Positions 1 through 8,840 of a stretch of 37,678 nucleotides of DNA are shown here, one piece after another. Made by a program: the position numbers and the translations under genes. The notes beneath the pieces were generated by a model, which saw only the letters and a list, made by a program, of their open reading frames with translations, was not told the DNA's origin and did not search any database. Each line of letters begins with the position of its first letter. Position 1 is the first letter of the stretch. The stretch is from Bacillota bacterium (lineage in GTDB: Bacteria > Bacillota > Clostridia > Lutisporales > Lutisporaceae), in assembly GCA_023230985.1 (NCBI GenBank), contig JALNWH010000004.1, positions 1 through 37,678 of the forward strand, in the 5' to 3' direction.

Positions 1-17
1 AATCCTGTCTGTGCCAT
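1..17 (-). CDS. Possible 5' end of a leftward gene running off the window
   Basis: On the minus strand an ATG at 17-15 is preceded by GGAGG (complement of 30-34) with 12 nt between them, and would encode Met-Ala-Gln-Thr-Gly before the window ends. The spacing is a little long and only five codons are visible, so no function can be proposed. The AT-rich imperfect palindrome at 71-95 upstream could hold its control region. Confidence 0.25.
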
Positions 18-70
18 GATTTCGCTTTTCCTCCATTTCGTTAAGAATTTATACGGTTTCTCCACAATGC

Positions 71-95
71 TGCCCGTATAATATACTACACGGCA
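71..95. promoter_or_regulatory. Imperfect palindrome, possible operator
   Basis: TGCC at 71-74 mirrors GGCA at 92-95 around an AT-rich centre that contains TATAAT-like stretches. It lies upstream of the possible leftward gene at the window edge. Whether it is an operator, a promoter or chance symmetry cannot be told from one copy. Confidence 0.2.
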
Positions 96-115
96 TTTAC
101 GAGAAAGCTTATATA

Positions 116-268
116 TTTGATTAAGATTGCGTTGTGGAGAGACTTAGAATCTGTTAGCGCAGTGGAGGAGCAGTTGCGTCAACTGTTTGAGCGAAGCGAG
201 TTTTGGCGCAACCCGCAACAAGCTTACAGATTATTAGTCTTGGAACTCAGCAATCGAATCAAATGATA
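116..268. repeat. ~150-bp imperfect palindromic (MITE/REP-like) element, copy 1
   Basis: The left arm (116-158: TTTGATTAAGATTGCGTT, a 9-nt variable stretch, then CTTAGAATCTGTTAGC) is mirrored by a right arm (about 222-268: GCTTACAGATTATTAGTC ... GCAATCGAATCAAATGATAT). An inner stem pairs GTTGCGTCAA (173-182) with TTGGCGCAAC (203-212), and the loop holds GAGCGAAGCGAG. Transcribed, it would fold into one long hairpin. A diverged partial copy lies in opposite orientation near 21839-21916. No ORF is seen inside, so it is a non-autonomous repeat or a structured RNA element. Confidence 0.7.
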
Positions 269-300
269 TATGCTTTGATATAACCGAATGTAGCTATAAA

Positions 301-318
301 GCCTACTATGCAACTCTC
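301..318. repeat. 18-bp repeat also present at 34064-34081
   Basis: GCCTACTATGCAACTCTC occurs here and again, identically and in the same orientation, as the right arm of the hairpin at 34018-34081. Here no matching left arm is seen. It lies just beyond the stop codon of the small gene at 327-614. Confidence 0.6.
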
Positions 319-326
319 GATAGCTG

Positions 327-614
327 CTAATTCGATTTTACTTTTTCAATCTTTATTTTTAGTTCTTCTATTTCATTATATTTTTCATCAATAATGCTGC
401 ATAAATCATTTATTTGATCTAGTGGAGAGTCCAGCTTTTCAATGTATGCTTTGTAAACGGCTTCGCCAATTTCAGTTTTTAGTTTTTTAATATCACTTTC
501 CAGTTGGTTAATTTGAATCTTCAGCTTTCCGATTTCAGCCATTTCTTGCGTTTTATTTCCTACAATTCTTGCAGTACTCATTGCCTTACTGCCGATATTT
601 TTAAATAAGCTCAT
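327..614 (-). CDS. Small coiled-coil protein of unknown function (95 aa)
   Basis: The ATG at 614 follows a good ribosome binding site (AAGGGGAGTG). The protein has no signal peptide or membrane segment. About residues 25-95 are rich in Lys, Glu, Ile and Leu with heptad-like spacing (QINQLESDIKKLKTEIGEA), so a coiled coil is likely. The N-terminal pattern MSLFKNIGSKAMSTARIVGNKT followed by EMAEIGKLK resembles, from memory, the helical front part of clostridial proteins that end in a zinc ribbon; no Cys-x2-Cys pair is present here, so this would be a short form. Function unknown. Confidence 0.7.
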   Translation of the reverse strand: MSLFKNIGSKAMSTARIVGNKTQEMAEIGKLKIQINQLESDIKKLKTEIGEAVYKAYIEKLDSPLDQINDLCSIIDEKYNEIEELKIKIEKVKSN

Positions 615-678
615 AACTCACTCCCCTTTATAATAAATATTTCTTATTTATTCGTTATAAATATTAAATAACCTTCTT

Positions 679-1728
679 TTATTTTAACCATTCAGGAGCT
701 TCCCTGATATAAGGCCTTGCACCATATTTCTCCTCATGCTCCTTTAAGACTTCATCTATATCATCATCATTTTCTATAGATTTTTTTACGCCTTGACTAT
801 AAGGACAACTACTTATACATATGCCGCAGTCCGTTCCAATATTTCTCCATGTACCATAACATTTTTCCTGAGTTATCTGCCATCTTAAATCGCCATCTAT
901 AAGAGTCTTATCACCTTTTGGTATTGCCTTTCCGGGACATGTATCAGAGCATAATCCACAAACTTCGCAAAATCTTTGCAAACCGAATTCTGTAGGACTG
1001 TCCGGTATTAATTCCATTTCCGTTGTCACAAGCCCTAGACGAACTCTTGAACCGTATTTTTTTGTTGTCAATATTCCGTTTCTGCCAATTTCTCCGATAC
1101 CTGCATCCCTTGCAACAAGAGGTAATACAGCTAAAAAATTAGCATCCATGTGATTCCGTGCATCATAGCCTAATAGCCTTATATAATATGATAATTGCAT
1201 ACCTATCATTGCAGCTTTTACATAAATATTTGAAGTTTCAATTACCTCTGACAATTGAGGAGATCTATTTAACATTTCTTTGTCCATTTCTACAGCAAAA
1301 ACAATTCCCAATCTGTGTTTGTTCGAGTCTACCTTTTCTCCATATACTTCGCTATGTCTTCCTCTGTAACTATAATAGTGATAATCTTTCATGCTGCATA
1401 TACCTACTAAAGCGGCTCCGTAGTGCAATGTAAGGCCTTTAAGCTTTTTTGTCATTTCTTTTTTATCCACATCAACCTTGTTCGGATTTACTTTACCTTC
1501 AGAAAACTTTTTTATATCATTTAGAAATAAAAAGTTGGCATCTGCTATGGGAGAATTGACCGGACTGTAAGTGGCGGTACCCGGACCGCAAATATTGGGT
1601 TTTTCCCTTATAGTATCATCTATTTCTTTTTTATCTTTATTTTTAGAATAATAATCATCATATTGCCAAGTACCCTTTCTATAACTCATTCTGGCAAACA
1701 TGGTATCTCTTTCATCTATCCTTTTCAT
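679..1728 (-). CDS. Reductive dehalogenase/QueG-like double 4Fe-4S protein
   Basis: About 349 aa. The C-terminal third carries two cluster motifs: Cys254-x2-Cys257-x2-Cys260-x3-Cys264-Pro, and Cys290-x10-Cys301-x2-Cys304-x3-Cys308-Pro. Before them is GIGEIGRNGILTTKKYGSR, a segment typical of the catalytic region shared by epoxyqueuosine reductases and reductive dehalogenases. This points to a corrinoid/Fe-S reductase of that superfamily. There is no Tat signal and no adjacent rdhB-like membrane anchor, so a cytoplasmic, non-respiratory enzyme is likely. The substrate is unknown and dehalogenation is not shown. I chose the ATG at 1728 because CGGAGGC lies just upstream; an upstream ATG at 1761 lacks a ribosome binding site. 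True QueG cannot be ruled out, but the motif layout fits the RdhA-like branch better. Confidence 0.8.
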   Translation of the reverse strand: MKRIDERDTMFARMSYRKGTWQYDDYYSKNKDKKEIDDTIREKPNICGPGTATYSPVNSPIADANFLFLNDIKKFSEGKVNPNKVDVDKKEMTKKLKGLTLHYGAALVGICSMKDYHYYSYRGRHSEVYGEKVDSNKHRLGIVFAVEMDKEMLNRSPQLSEVIETSNIYVKAAMIGMQLSYYIRLLGYDARNHMDANFLAVLPLVARDAGIGEIGRNGILTTKKYGSRVRLGLVTTEMELIPDSPTEFGLQRFCEVCGLCSDTCPGKAIPKGDKTLIDGDLRWQITQEKCYGTWRNIGTDCGICISSCPYSQGVKKSIENDDDIDEVLKEHEEKYGARPYIREAPEWLK

Positions 1729-1823
1729 AATAGCCTCCGAAATAAAATAATCACATATCATATGTTAAATCTTTTTTAGTATAACACATGATAAAGAAAA
1801 AAATAAACCGGCTTTTTCTAGCA

Positions 1824-4800
1824 TTATTCTCTTTTTAATACTTTTTCTATTTCTTCTGCCGGTATCGGTTTGTAAAAATAGAACCCTTGGACTTCATCGC
1901 ATAGCTTATTTTGGAGAAATTCCAGTTGAGGTGTTGTCTCAACCCCTTCTGCAAGGACTTCCAGGCCTAAAGTTTTTGCCAAATTAATAATTACCTTCGT
2001 TATGGCTTGGTCTTTCTCGCTGCTTTCCAGCGCTTGTATAAATTGCATATCAATTTTTATGCGGTCAATGGGCAGCATTTTAAGTCTGTTCAACGAGGAA
2101 TATGCAGTCCCAAAATCGTCTATCGAAATAGATATCCCTAAGTTTTTTAGATTGTTTAAAATGCTGACGGTGTCTTTTGTCTCTCCAATAGCAATGCTTT
2201 CTGTTATCTCCAGTTCAAGGAATTCAGGGTTCAAGCCGGATTCATTAAGTGCATTTCTTACAATATCTACAATTCGGGGATTATTAAACTGTACCACTGA
2301 TAAATTAACAGCCATACGCATATGGGGGAAACCCATGTCCTGCCACTTTTTATTTTGGTTACTTGCTGTTTTTAGCACCCATTCACCGATGCTATTGATT
2401 AAACCGTTTTTTTCTGCCAAAGGTATAAAAACGCTGGGTGGTATCATACCCATTTCCGGGTGCCTCCATCTCAATAAGGCTTCTAAACCTATTATTTCCT
2501 TTGTTTCTATTCTAATTTGCGGCTGATAATATACGGAAAGTTCATTTCTCTCCAAAACCCGGTATAGGCTGTTAGATATTCTCATATTTTTCTTTACTTC
2601 TTCTTTCATGCCCTCAGTGCAAAGTACGTATTGGTTTTTGCCTCTGGATTTAGCTCTATGCATAGCTATATCCGCATTTTGAATCAAAGATTCCGTATCT
2701 TCACCGTCAATGGAATAAATAGCGATGCCTGCGCTGCAAGTAATGAAAAACTCCTGATCGTTAAGAATAAAAGGTTTTTGGAATAGCTTCATAATATTGT
2801 TTGCCACTCCGATTATGCTTTTTATATCAGATATATTATTTAGCATTACTAAAAACTCATCCCCGCCAAATCTGGCAACCGTATCCGTCTTTCTTAAATT
2901 TTTAACCAGATATTGTCCTACTTCTTTAATGACGGTATCTCCAACACTATGTCCCATTATTTCATTTACCATTTTAAAACTATCCAAGTCCAAAAGCATA
3001 ACGGAAACGAGCTTTCCTGTTCTCTTTGCCAGCTCAATAGCTTGATTAAGGCGATCTGAAAACAGATTTCTATTGGGAAGTCCTGTCAAATGGTCATAAT
3101 AAGCAAGATATTCAATTTCTTTTTCCGCTTTGATTTTAAGTAAGCCATCAGTATATAAATTAGACAATATTTTCAGCAATTTTATATGATAGTTTGTCCA
3201 AGTATTGACAAAGACCATAGAATCAAGGCCGATATATCCCAAAAGCTCATCGTTTTCTTCGATTGCAATTAGAAGCAAAGATTTAATGCCTTGCTTGGAG
3301 AAATGGTTTTTTTCTATACCAGCTTCAAAAGGAAGAAGTGAAATATCATCTATGGCTACAAGCTTATTCTTCTCCAATTGGCTCATAGCCCATGGAAAAT
3401 CATTCATGGAAATATCTTTGACAATTTCTTTCCTTGGTTCTATATTATCATCACACCATTCATGAGAATAATCAAAAACGTTATTTTGTTTGTTTAATAA
3501 TACAATATATGCTCTATCTGCATTAAAGAATTTTCCGGTTTTTTCAATCATTTTATTAGATTTTTCATCAATATTTTCTTGGTTAATATTTACAAAATCA
3601 AAAGAGAAATCTGATATTAATTTCTGAAATTCAATTTGATGGATATTTTCTTCTATTTTTTTGACATAAATCCTATTAACTATGGAACCTAACCAAAAAG
3701 CCAAAATAAATATACCGATTCTTAATATAAAATCAAATTCATCCATATTTATTGGTCCCAACGGGGCAAAATACCAAACAATTACTTGTGTAAGAATAGA
3801 GATTATAGTAACTAAAACAAGGGGTTTGCGAGTGTTAAAAGTAAGAGCAACTATTATCAGGAGAATAGGGAAAACCCATACGGTTATGCTGGAAAACTCT
3901 ATAAACCTTAGGGTAATAATCGGTATACTAAGCAAAACTGCAATCATTATTAAAGGGTTTTTCAGTGTTTCTTTTTTTATTAAGCGAAAAAGAAGGATTG
4001 CACAACCTAATGAAAAAAGTATTACTCCTGAATATAAAGTATTTTTTAGATTTTCTTCGCCGGCTATCATATGGGGAAAAAACTTTGATAAGAAGCTTAA
4101 AATTCCACCGGCCAGATAAGCAATACCCAGATAAAAATATAGTTTTGATAGTGTTTCCTGACTTAATATAAATTCATCTTTATTATTGATTATGCCTTGA
4201 AGCAAATTATTCAGTTTTAGAGAAAAATACAAAGCACCTATAGGTATTAGTGTTACTACAGGGGCCATTTGAGGTAAAGGGGAGGAAAAAAAGGAGCTCA
4301 AGATTACATCAGTGAAGCTGCCTAGCAATAAGGCAGATAGGATGGAGTAGAATATCATAGAAACCTGTTTCCGAGTATCATAGTCAGTAGCTTTAAACCT
4401 CCAATACCAAACAACCCCAAGAGATGCAAGCAAGTAACCTATATAATAAATATAAAAAAAGAAAGTCCATTGATTTTGTATAGCGACATTAACCCATCCA
4501 TAATGCATTTTTACGAAGTTGTATTGGTTTGCTGTTATCCTATTTGAAATTGCAAAAGCATATATGGAGATAAGGGCGGGAATATACAAAAGTATTATAA
4601 AAAGCCGGTTTTTTGATAATTTGTTTTTAGAAAGTAATAATAAGAAATGTAGTAATAAGCTATATATTGAACCCCAACCCACAGCTGATACTCTCCGCCA
4701 TATTAAACAAGTTTCCAGATTTGGGGCAAAATTTGCAATAGAAAACCCGAAGGACCAAAAACATAGAGAAATGCAAACTAAAAGAAATAATCTGTTTTGG

Positions 4801-4922
4801 CTTGCTTTAGGATTCATATGAATAATATATATTCCGAAGAATAAATAAAACGCAAATGCTGCAAAAAATACTAAAGAAAATAGCAAAGGCAACTGAGCCA
4901 CAAGGCATTCCCCCAAACCCAT
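1824..4922 (-). CDS. Membrane GAF-GGDEF-EAL cyclic-di-GMP enzyme
   Basis: 1032 aa. Residues ~1-410 hold many hydrophobic segments in two blocks (a 7TM-like N-terminal sensor, then a second membrane region). A GAF-like domain spans ~435-590. The GGDEF domain (~605-765) has an intact GGDEF at 686-690 with the inhibitory-site motif RKTD five residues before it. The EAL domain (~785-1028) keeps EALLRW at 814, ELEITES, IDDFG, the Lys of DRIKID, and AEGVET. Both cyclase and phosphodiesterase sites therefore look complete, so the protein could make and degrade c-di-GMP. The start is uncertain: ATG 4922 has a weak ribosome binding site, while a GTG at 4901 lies 7 nt after GGGGGA. It is transcribed alone. 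Confidence 0.92.
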   Translation of the reverse strand: MGLGECLVAQLPLLFSLVFFAAFAFYLFFGIYIIHMNPKASQNRLFLLVCISLCFWSFGFSIANFAPNLETCLIWRRVSAVGWGSIYSLLLHFLLLLSKNKLSKNRLFIILLYIPALISIYAFAISNRITANQYNFVKMHYGWVNVAIQNQWTFFFYIYYIGYLLASLGVVWYWRFKATDYDTRKQVSMIFYSILSALLLGSFTDVILSSFFSSPLPQMAPVVTLIPIGALYFSLKLNNLLQGIINNKDEFILSQETLSKLYFYLGIAYLAGGILSFLSKFFPHMIAGEENLKNTLYSGVILFSLGCAILLFRLIKKETLKNPLIMIAVLLSIPIITLRFIEFSSITVWVFPILLIIVALTFNTRKPLVLVTIISILTQVIVWYFAPLGPINMDEFDFILRIGIFILAFWLGSIVNRIYVKKIEENIHQIEFQKLISDFSFDFVNINQENIDEKSNKMIEKTGKFFNADRAYIVLLNKQNNVFDYSHEWCDDNIEPRKEIVKDISMNDFPWAMSQLEKNKLVAIDDISLLPFEAGIEKNHFSKQGIKSLLLIAIEENDELLGYIGLDSMVFVNTWTNYHIKLLKILSNLYTDGLLKIKAEKEIEYLAYYDHLTGLPNRNLFSDRLNQAIELAKRTGKLVSVMLLDLDSFKMVNEIMGHSVGDTVIKEVGQYLVKNLRKTDTVARFGGDEFLVMLNNISDIKSIIGVANNIMKLFQKPFILNDQEFFITCSAGIAIYSIDGEDTESLIQNADIAMHRAKSRGKNQYVLCTEGMKEEVKKNMRISNSLYRVLERNELSVYYQPQIRIETKEIIGLEALLRWRHPEMGMIPPSVFIPLAEKNGLINSIGEWVLKTASNQNKKWQDMGFPHMRMAVNLSVVQFNNPRIVDIVRNALNESGLNPEFLELEITESIAIGETKDTVSILNNLKNLGISISIDDFGTAYSSLNRLKMLPIDRIKIDMQFIQALESSEKDQAITKVIINLAKTLGLEVLAEGVETTPQLEFLQNKLCDEVQGFYFYKPIPAEEIEKVLKRE

Positions 4923-5097
4923 CTGTATAACTCAAGCTGCTTTATAATCTAAAAATATTATTATTTTTAATTGTTTTGAATAAATCAACAATATTTTCAA
5001 TCAATACAGATTTAAAGCATTATCAATATATATTGTCATATAATGTTGTCTTTTTAATTATATCATATTATGGGAGATTTTGATGCATTTTCTTGTA

Positions 5098-5138
5098 AAA
5101 AAAGATAAACTAGCAAATGAGGCTAGTTTATCTTTTTT
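5098..5138 (-). terminator. Strong intrinsic terminator
   Basis: A 17-bp perfect stem (AAAAAAAGATAAACTAGC-type arm, 7-nt loop) ends in a T run on both strands. It begins 4 nt past the stop of the acetyltransferase gene, which it should terminate. Confidence 0.9.
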
Positions 5139-5142
5139 AGTA

Positions 5143-5688
5143 TTAAGAAATTTTTTCAATAAAAAATTCGGTTTGGTCAATTCTTTTAAATCCTACAGAT
5201 TCGTAAAACTTTATTAATTTGTTTTTTAAAGCAACCATTTGCTTATTTTTTGGGTTCATGATGTATTTAACTTTTCCGTTAATTCGTTCTAAAGGCCCCG
5301 GCATTAGATAGATACAAGATATATTAGAGTCAATATTTTGTAAAAAACTCGGTAATACTTTAAATACCTTACCGCCTATGCCATTTCCCCTAAATTCCTT
5401 TTCTATGAAAAGTTCAATGATATAAAATGCCTTCTCTTCAGATTCCCTTTTTGATAAAACTTGGATGTAAAAGTTTTTTACTTCCTCTTCATCCTCTTTG
5501 TCTGTGAATTCAAGAATTTTTAATGCTTCTTCGCTTTTCAATTCATTAAGTAAATTGTCTACATTCAACAATATACCTGCGATGTAACCAACCTTAACTC
5601 CTTTTTCGACGATGTTAATCAAAATTTCTTTTTTATACTTCCATGTATAATTACTACTGTCATCATCGTCGGAAGTTACTGATTCCAT
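5143..5688 (-). CDS. GNAT-family N-acetyltransferase
   Basis: About 181 aa. The acetyl-CoA binding motif A is visible as IEKEFRGNGIGGKVF (Arg-Gly-Asn-Gly-Ile-Gly), followed by a C-terminal KLIKFYESVGFKRID typical of the GNAT fold. The front half has no clear family signature and starts with an acidic stretch (SDDDDSS). The acceptor substrate cannot be inferred. The ATG at 5688 follows AGAGAGGTG with 6-nt spacing and is preferred to the GTG at 5697, which lies within that ribosome binding site. It stands as a single-gene unit closed by the terminator at 5098-5138. Confidence 0.8.
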   Translation of the reverse strand: MESVTSDDDDSSNYTWKYKKEILINIVEKGVKVGYIAGILLNVDNLLNELKSEEALKILEFTDKEDEEEVKNFYIQVLSKRESEEKAFYIIELFIEKEFRGNGIGGKVFKVLPSFLQNIDSNISCIYLMPGPLERINGKVKYIMNPKNKQMVALKNKLIKFYESVGFKRIDQTEFFIEKIS

Positions 5689-5697
5689 TAATAACAC

Positions 5698-6004
5698 CTC
5701 TCTATTTCGAATCTTTAATAATTATAAAGCTTTATCGATTAAATATCAAATTCTGATTTTTTTTAAAAAAACCAATAAAAATGTTATTTTCCTTTAAAAA
5801 TTATTAATATAGCGATATTGTTATTATTTCCATTGTTTTTTAATTTAATCTTTTGATTCTTGCTGTTTTTGATTAACCAAACTTTTTCTATAGGTATATA
5901 TTATAATCTAAATATAGAATACTATTTATATAAGGAAAGCCAAAGAGGCAAGGTTTTATTTAAGAAAAGAAAAAAATTATATGTTATAATTTAGTAGAAA
6001 AAGG
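5698..6004. other. Divergent AT-rich intergenic region
   Basis: About 310 nt between the leftward acetyltransferase gene and rightward tldD. It must hold both promoters. TATAAT-like boxes occur at 5902-5907 and 5985-5990 but neither has a well-placed -35 match, so I do not assign a promoter. No hairpin, repeat or ORF stands out. Confidence 0.5.
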
Positions 6005-6014
6005 AGGGTATATT

Positions 6015-7397
6015 TTGATAGATAAAAATATAATAATAGATGTTTTAGGCAAAGCACTATCTACAGGCGGTGACTTTTCTGAGGTTTTTATAGAAGATAC
6101 ACAAAGGAGTTCTCTTGGTCTAGTGGACGGTAAGATAGAAACAGCAGTTTCAGGAAGGGACTTTGGGATTGGTATTAGAATTTTTAAAGATTTTAGGAGT
6201 ATCTATGCTTATACTAATGATTTTTCAAAAGAAGGGCTAATGAAAACTGCAGAAGAAGCCGCACTTGCGCTAGGAAATCTTAAGGAATCCGCATCAATTA
6301 ATTTATTTGAAAGAGTGAATAAGAATAGCCATCCTATTTTATTTGTGCCAAAAGCTATTAATACGGATAAAAAAGTGGCAAAGCTGAAAGAAGCTTATAA
6401 AGTTGCTAAGGAATACAGCTCTGAAATTATACAGGTTGTATCAAGTTACAGTGATGTGGATCAGAATATTATCATCGCAAACAGCGAAGGTTTGTTTACC
6501 GGCGACAGAAGGATAAGGACCCGATTCATGATTCAAGCCATAGCCGGCGACGGTAAGGAAAATCAGATAGGTTATGAGGCACCCGGAAGAAGTAAGGGAT
6601 TTGAAATATTTGATGAAATTGATGTGATTGAATGCGGTAAGGCGGCTTCTGCTGTTGCCGTTAAAATGCTTCATGCACCTTTATGCCCCTCCGGGGAAAT
6701 GCCTGTGGTGATTGACAATGGATTTGGCGGAGTTATATTCCATGAGGCTTGCGGGCACTCTTTAGAAGCAACGGCTGTCGCTAAAGGTAATTCTGAATTT
6801 GCTGATAAACTGGGAGAAAGGATAGCCTCGGAGAAAGTAACTGCAATAGACGATGGCACTATATCCAATGCATGGGGTTCTATAAATATAGATGATGAAG
6901 GTACACCTTCTAATAAAAATATACTTATCGAAAAAGGTATTTTGAAGGGCTATATGATTGACAAGCTAAACGGGAGAAGGATGAAAATGAATCCTACAGG
7001 CAATTCCAGACGGCAATCCTATAAATATGCTCCTACCTCCAGAATGACAAATACATATATAGCATCGGGGAATGATGAAAACGACCATATTATTTCATCT
7101 ATGGATTATGGGCTCTATGCAAAAAAGATGGGGGGCGGGTCTGTAAATCCTGTAACCGGCGAGTTTAACTTTGCCGTATTGGAGGGTTATCTGGTGAAAA
7201 ACGGTAAGGTTGATACTCCTGTAAGAGGTGCTACTTTGATAGGTAAAGGTTCAGATATTTTATTAAAAATTGATATGGTAGGCAAACACTTGGATTTTGC
7301 TGCCGGAATGTGCGGCTCAATAAGCGGGGCTGTGCCTACTAATGTGGGGCAGCCTATGATTCGAGTATCTCAAATCACCGTTGGCGGAAGAGAGTAG
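6015..7397 (+). CDS. tldD: Metalloprotease TldD-type subunit
   Basis: 460 aa, normal length for TldD. The zinc-binding signature HEACGH (His243, Glu244, His248; HExxxH) lies in GVIFHEACGHSLEATAV, the hallmark of the catalytic TldD subunit. TldD works as a heterodimer with TldE/PmbA in a cytoplasmic protease that degrades unfolded peptides and, in some bacteria, matures modified peptides such as microcin B17. The partner follows 12 nt downstream, so the pair should be co-transcribed. The start is TTG, supported by AAGGAGGG at 6001-6008. No modified-peptide biosynthesis gene lies nearby, so a housekeeping role is most likely. Confidence 0.95.
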   Translation: MIDKNIIIDVLGKALSTGGDFSEVFIEDTQRSSLGLVDGKIETAVSGRDFGIGIRIFKDFRSIYAYTNDFSKEGLMKTAEEAALALGNLKESASINLFERVNKNSHPILFVPKAINTDKKVAKLKEAYKVAKEYSSEIIQVVSSYSDVDQNIIIANSEGLFTGDRRIRTRFMIQAIAGDGKENQIGYEAPGRSKGFEIFDEIDVIECGKAASAVAVKMLHAPLCPSGEMPVVIDNGFGGVIFHEACGHSLEATAVAKGNSEFADKLGERIASEKVTAIDDGTISNAWGSINIDDEGTPSNKNILIEKGILKGYMIDKLNGRRMKMNPTGNSRRQSYKYAPTSRMTNTYIASGNDENDHIISSMDYGLYAKKMGGGSVNPVTGEFNFAVLEGYLVKNGKVDTPVRGATLIGKGSDILLKIDMVGKHLDFAAGMCGSISGAVPTNVGQPMIRVSQITVGGRE

Positions 7398-7409
7398 GAG
7401 GTTTATTAT

Positions 7410-8765
7410 ATGGATATAAAGGATTTTAGAGATAAACTGTTTGAGCGGGCAAAGAAAGAAGGATTTTTGGATTATGAAATATATTATGTTAACGGAAATA
7501 GCTTTAGAGTAACTGTATATGAGGGGGAAATTGATCAATACAGCGTTAACACCGATAGAGGACTTAGCTTTAGAGGGCTATATGGTGATAAGATGGGTTA
7601 TTCCTATACGGAGATACTTGACGACGAAGCTTTGGAAATGTTAATAAAAAATGCGAAAGAAAACGCAATGGCTATTGAAGATGAAGACATAGAGATTATA
7701 TACGAAGGCAAAGATATTTATCCAAACGTAAATAGCTATAACGAAGAATTGGAAAAAGTGGATGCGAGCGAAAAGATAAACCTTGCACTGCGGTTGGAAA
7801 AAGAAACAAAGGCTAAGAGTAAAAAGATAAAGACAGTTGATGATTGTATTGTAGCGTCCGGTCGAGGGGAAAGATATATATCAAACTCAAAAGGCTTGGA
7901 CTTAAGACATGTTTCAAATATAATATATGCTATGGTGTCAGCGGTGGTGGAGGAAAAGGAAAAGGTAAATACAGCATATTCTTTTAAGGTAACTAATGAT
8001 ATTGAGGAAATCGACACCGAGAAATTAGCTGAAAAAGCTGTTACAGAGGCTCTATCTTATCTGGGTGCCAAAAGTCTGTCTTCCGGTAAGTATAAAGTAA
8101 TAATCAGAAATGATGTAATGGCGGATATCTTAGGTACTTTTTGGGGGATTTTTTCCGCCTATAATGTTCAAAAAGGAATGTCTCTTTTAAAAGACAAATC
8201 GGGTGAAAATATTGCTTCCGATGTAATTACTTTAATAGATGATCCGTTATTGGAAAAAGGCTTGGCTTCGGTACCTTTTGATGACGAAGGAGTTGCTGCT
8301 TACACAAAAGATGTAATTAAAAATGGTGTACTTATGACTTATTTGTATAATTTAAAGACTGCCAAAAAGGATGGGGTGAAGTCAACGGGAAATGCGGCAA
8401 AAGCATCCTATGCGTCTTCTATGGGGACCTCGCCTTCTAATTTTTATATAAAACCCGGGAATAATGATTTACAGGGATTATTTAAAAATATGGGTGAAGG
8501 TGTATTTATTACTGAAGTCCAAGGTTTGCATTCCGGTGCAAATGCGGTTTCGGGAGATTTTTCTCTTGGGGCTAAAGGATTTTTAATAAAGAATGGGGCG
8601 GTGGAAAGACCTATTGAACAGATTACCATTGCGGGAAATTTCTATACCCTTTTACATGACGTAGTTGAATTAGGATCAGATTTGGAGTTTGGGATACCAA
8701 GCGGCAATAGTTGTTTCGGCAGTCCCGCTGTATTGATAAAAGAGTTATCCATAGCAGGGAAATAA
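7410..8765 (+). CDS. pmbA: Metalloprotease TldE/PmbA-type subunit
   Basis: 451 aa, family-typical length, starting with ATG after AGGAGG. It has the PmbA/TldE pattern (LFERAKKEGFLDYEIYYV at the start; YNLKTAKKDGVKSTGNA and GNSCFGSPAVLIKELSIAG near the end) and lacks the HExxxH zinc motif present in the preceding gene. It would form the non-catalytic half of the TldD-TldE complex. It is the last gene of the unit: the next element is the SRP RNA promoter. Confidence 0.93.
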   Translation: MDIKDFRDKLFERAKKEGFLDYEIYYVNGNSFRVTVYEGEIDQYSVNTDRGLSFRGLYGDKMGYSYTEILDDEALEMLIKNAKENAMAIEDEDIEIIYEGKDIYPNVNSYNEELEKVDASEKINLALRLEKETKAKSKKIKTVDDCIVASGRGERYISNSKGLDLRHVSNIIYAMVSAVVEEKEKVNTAYSFKVTNDIEEIDTEKLAEKAVTEALSYLGAKSLSSGKYKVIIRNDVMADILGTFWGIFSAYNVQKGMSLLKDKSGENIASDVITLIDDPLLEKGLASVPFDDEGVAAYTKDVIKNGVLMTYLYNLKTAKKDGVKSTGNAAKASYASSMGTSPSNFYIKPGNNDLQGLFKNMGEGVFITEVQGLHSGANAVSGDFSLGAKGFLIKNGAVERPIEQITIAGNFYTLLHDVVELGSDLEFGIPSGNSCFGSPAVLIKELSIAGK

Positions 8766-8785
8766 AACCCATCCAATTGTATCCG

Positions 8786-8814
8786 TTGACATAGGTATTG
8801 AATAAGCATATAAT
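8786..8814 (+). promoter_or_regulatory. Consensus sigma-A promoter of the SRP RNA
   Basis: TTGACA (8786-8791), a 17-nt spacer and TATAAT (8809-8814): a perfect housekeeping promoter, expected for an abundant stable RNA. Transcription would begin near 8821, giving a short 5' leader ahead of the mature RNA. Confidence 0.92.
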
Positions 8815-8840
8815 TTAATAGAATCATTGGTTAAAGTTTG

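Noticed and set aside
2002..2526. 174-codon plus-strand frame inside the EAL region
   Set aside because: It is the antisense shadow of the GGDEF-EAL gene; the minus strand carries every conserved motif.
5043..5055. Repeated TTGTC motif upstream of the GGDEF-EAL gene as an operator
   Set aside because: Only a short direct repeat in AT-rich DNA, with no symmetry or known regulator match.
5902..5990. TATAAT boxes upstream of tldD as promoters
   Set aside because: The first has no -35 at an acceptable distance; the second is too near the start codon and also lacks a -35.
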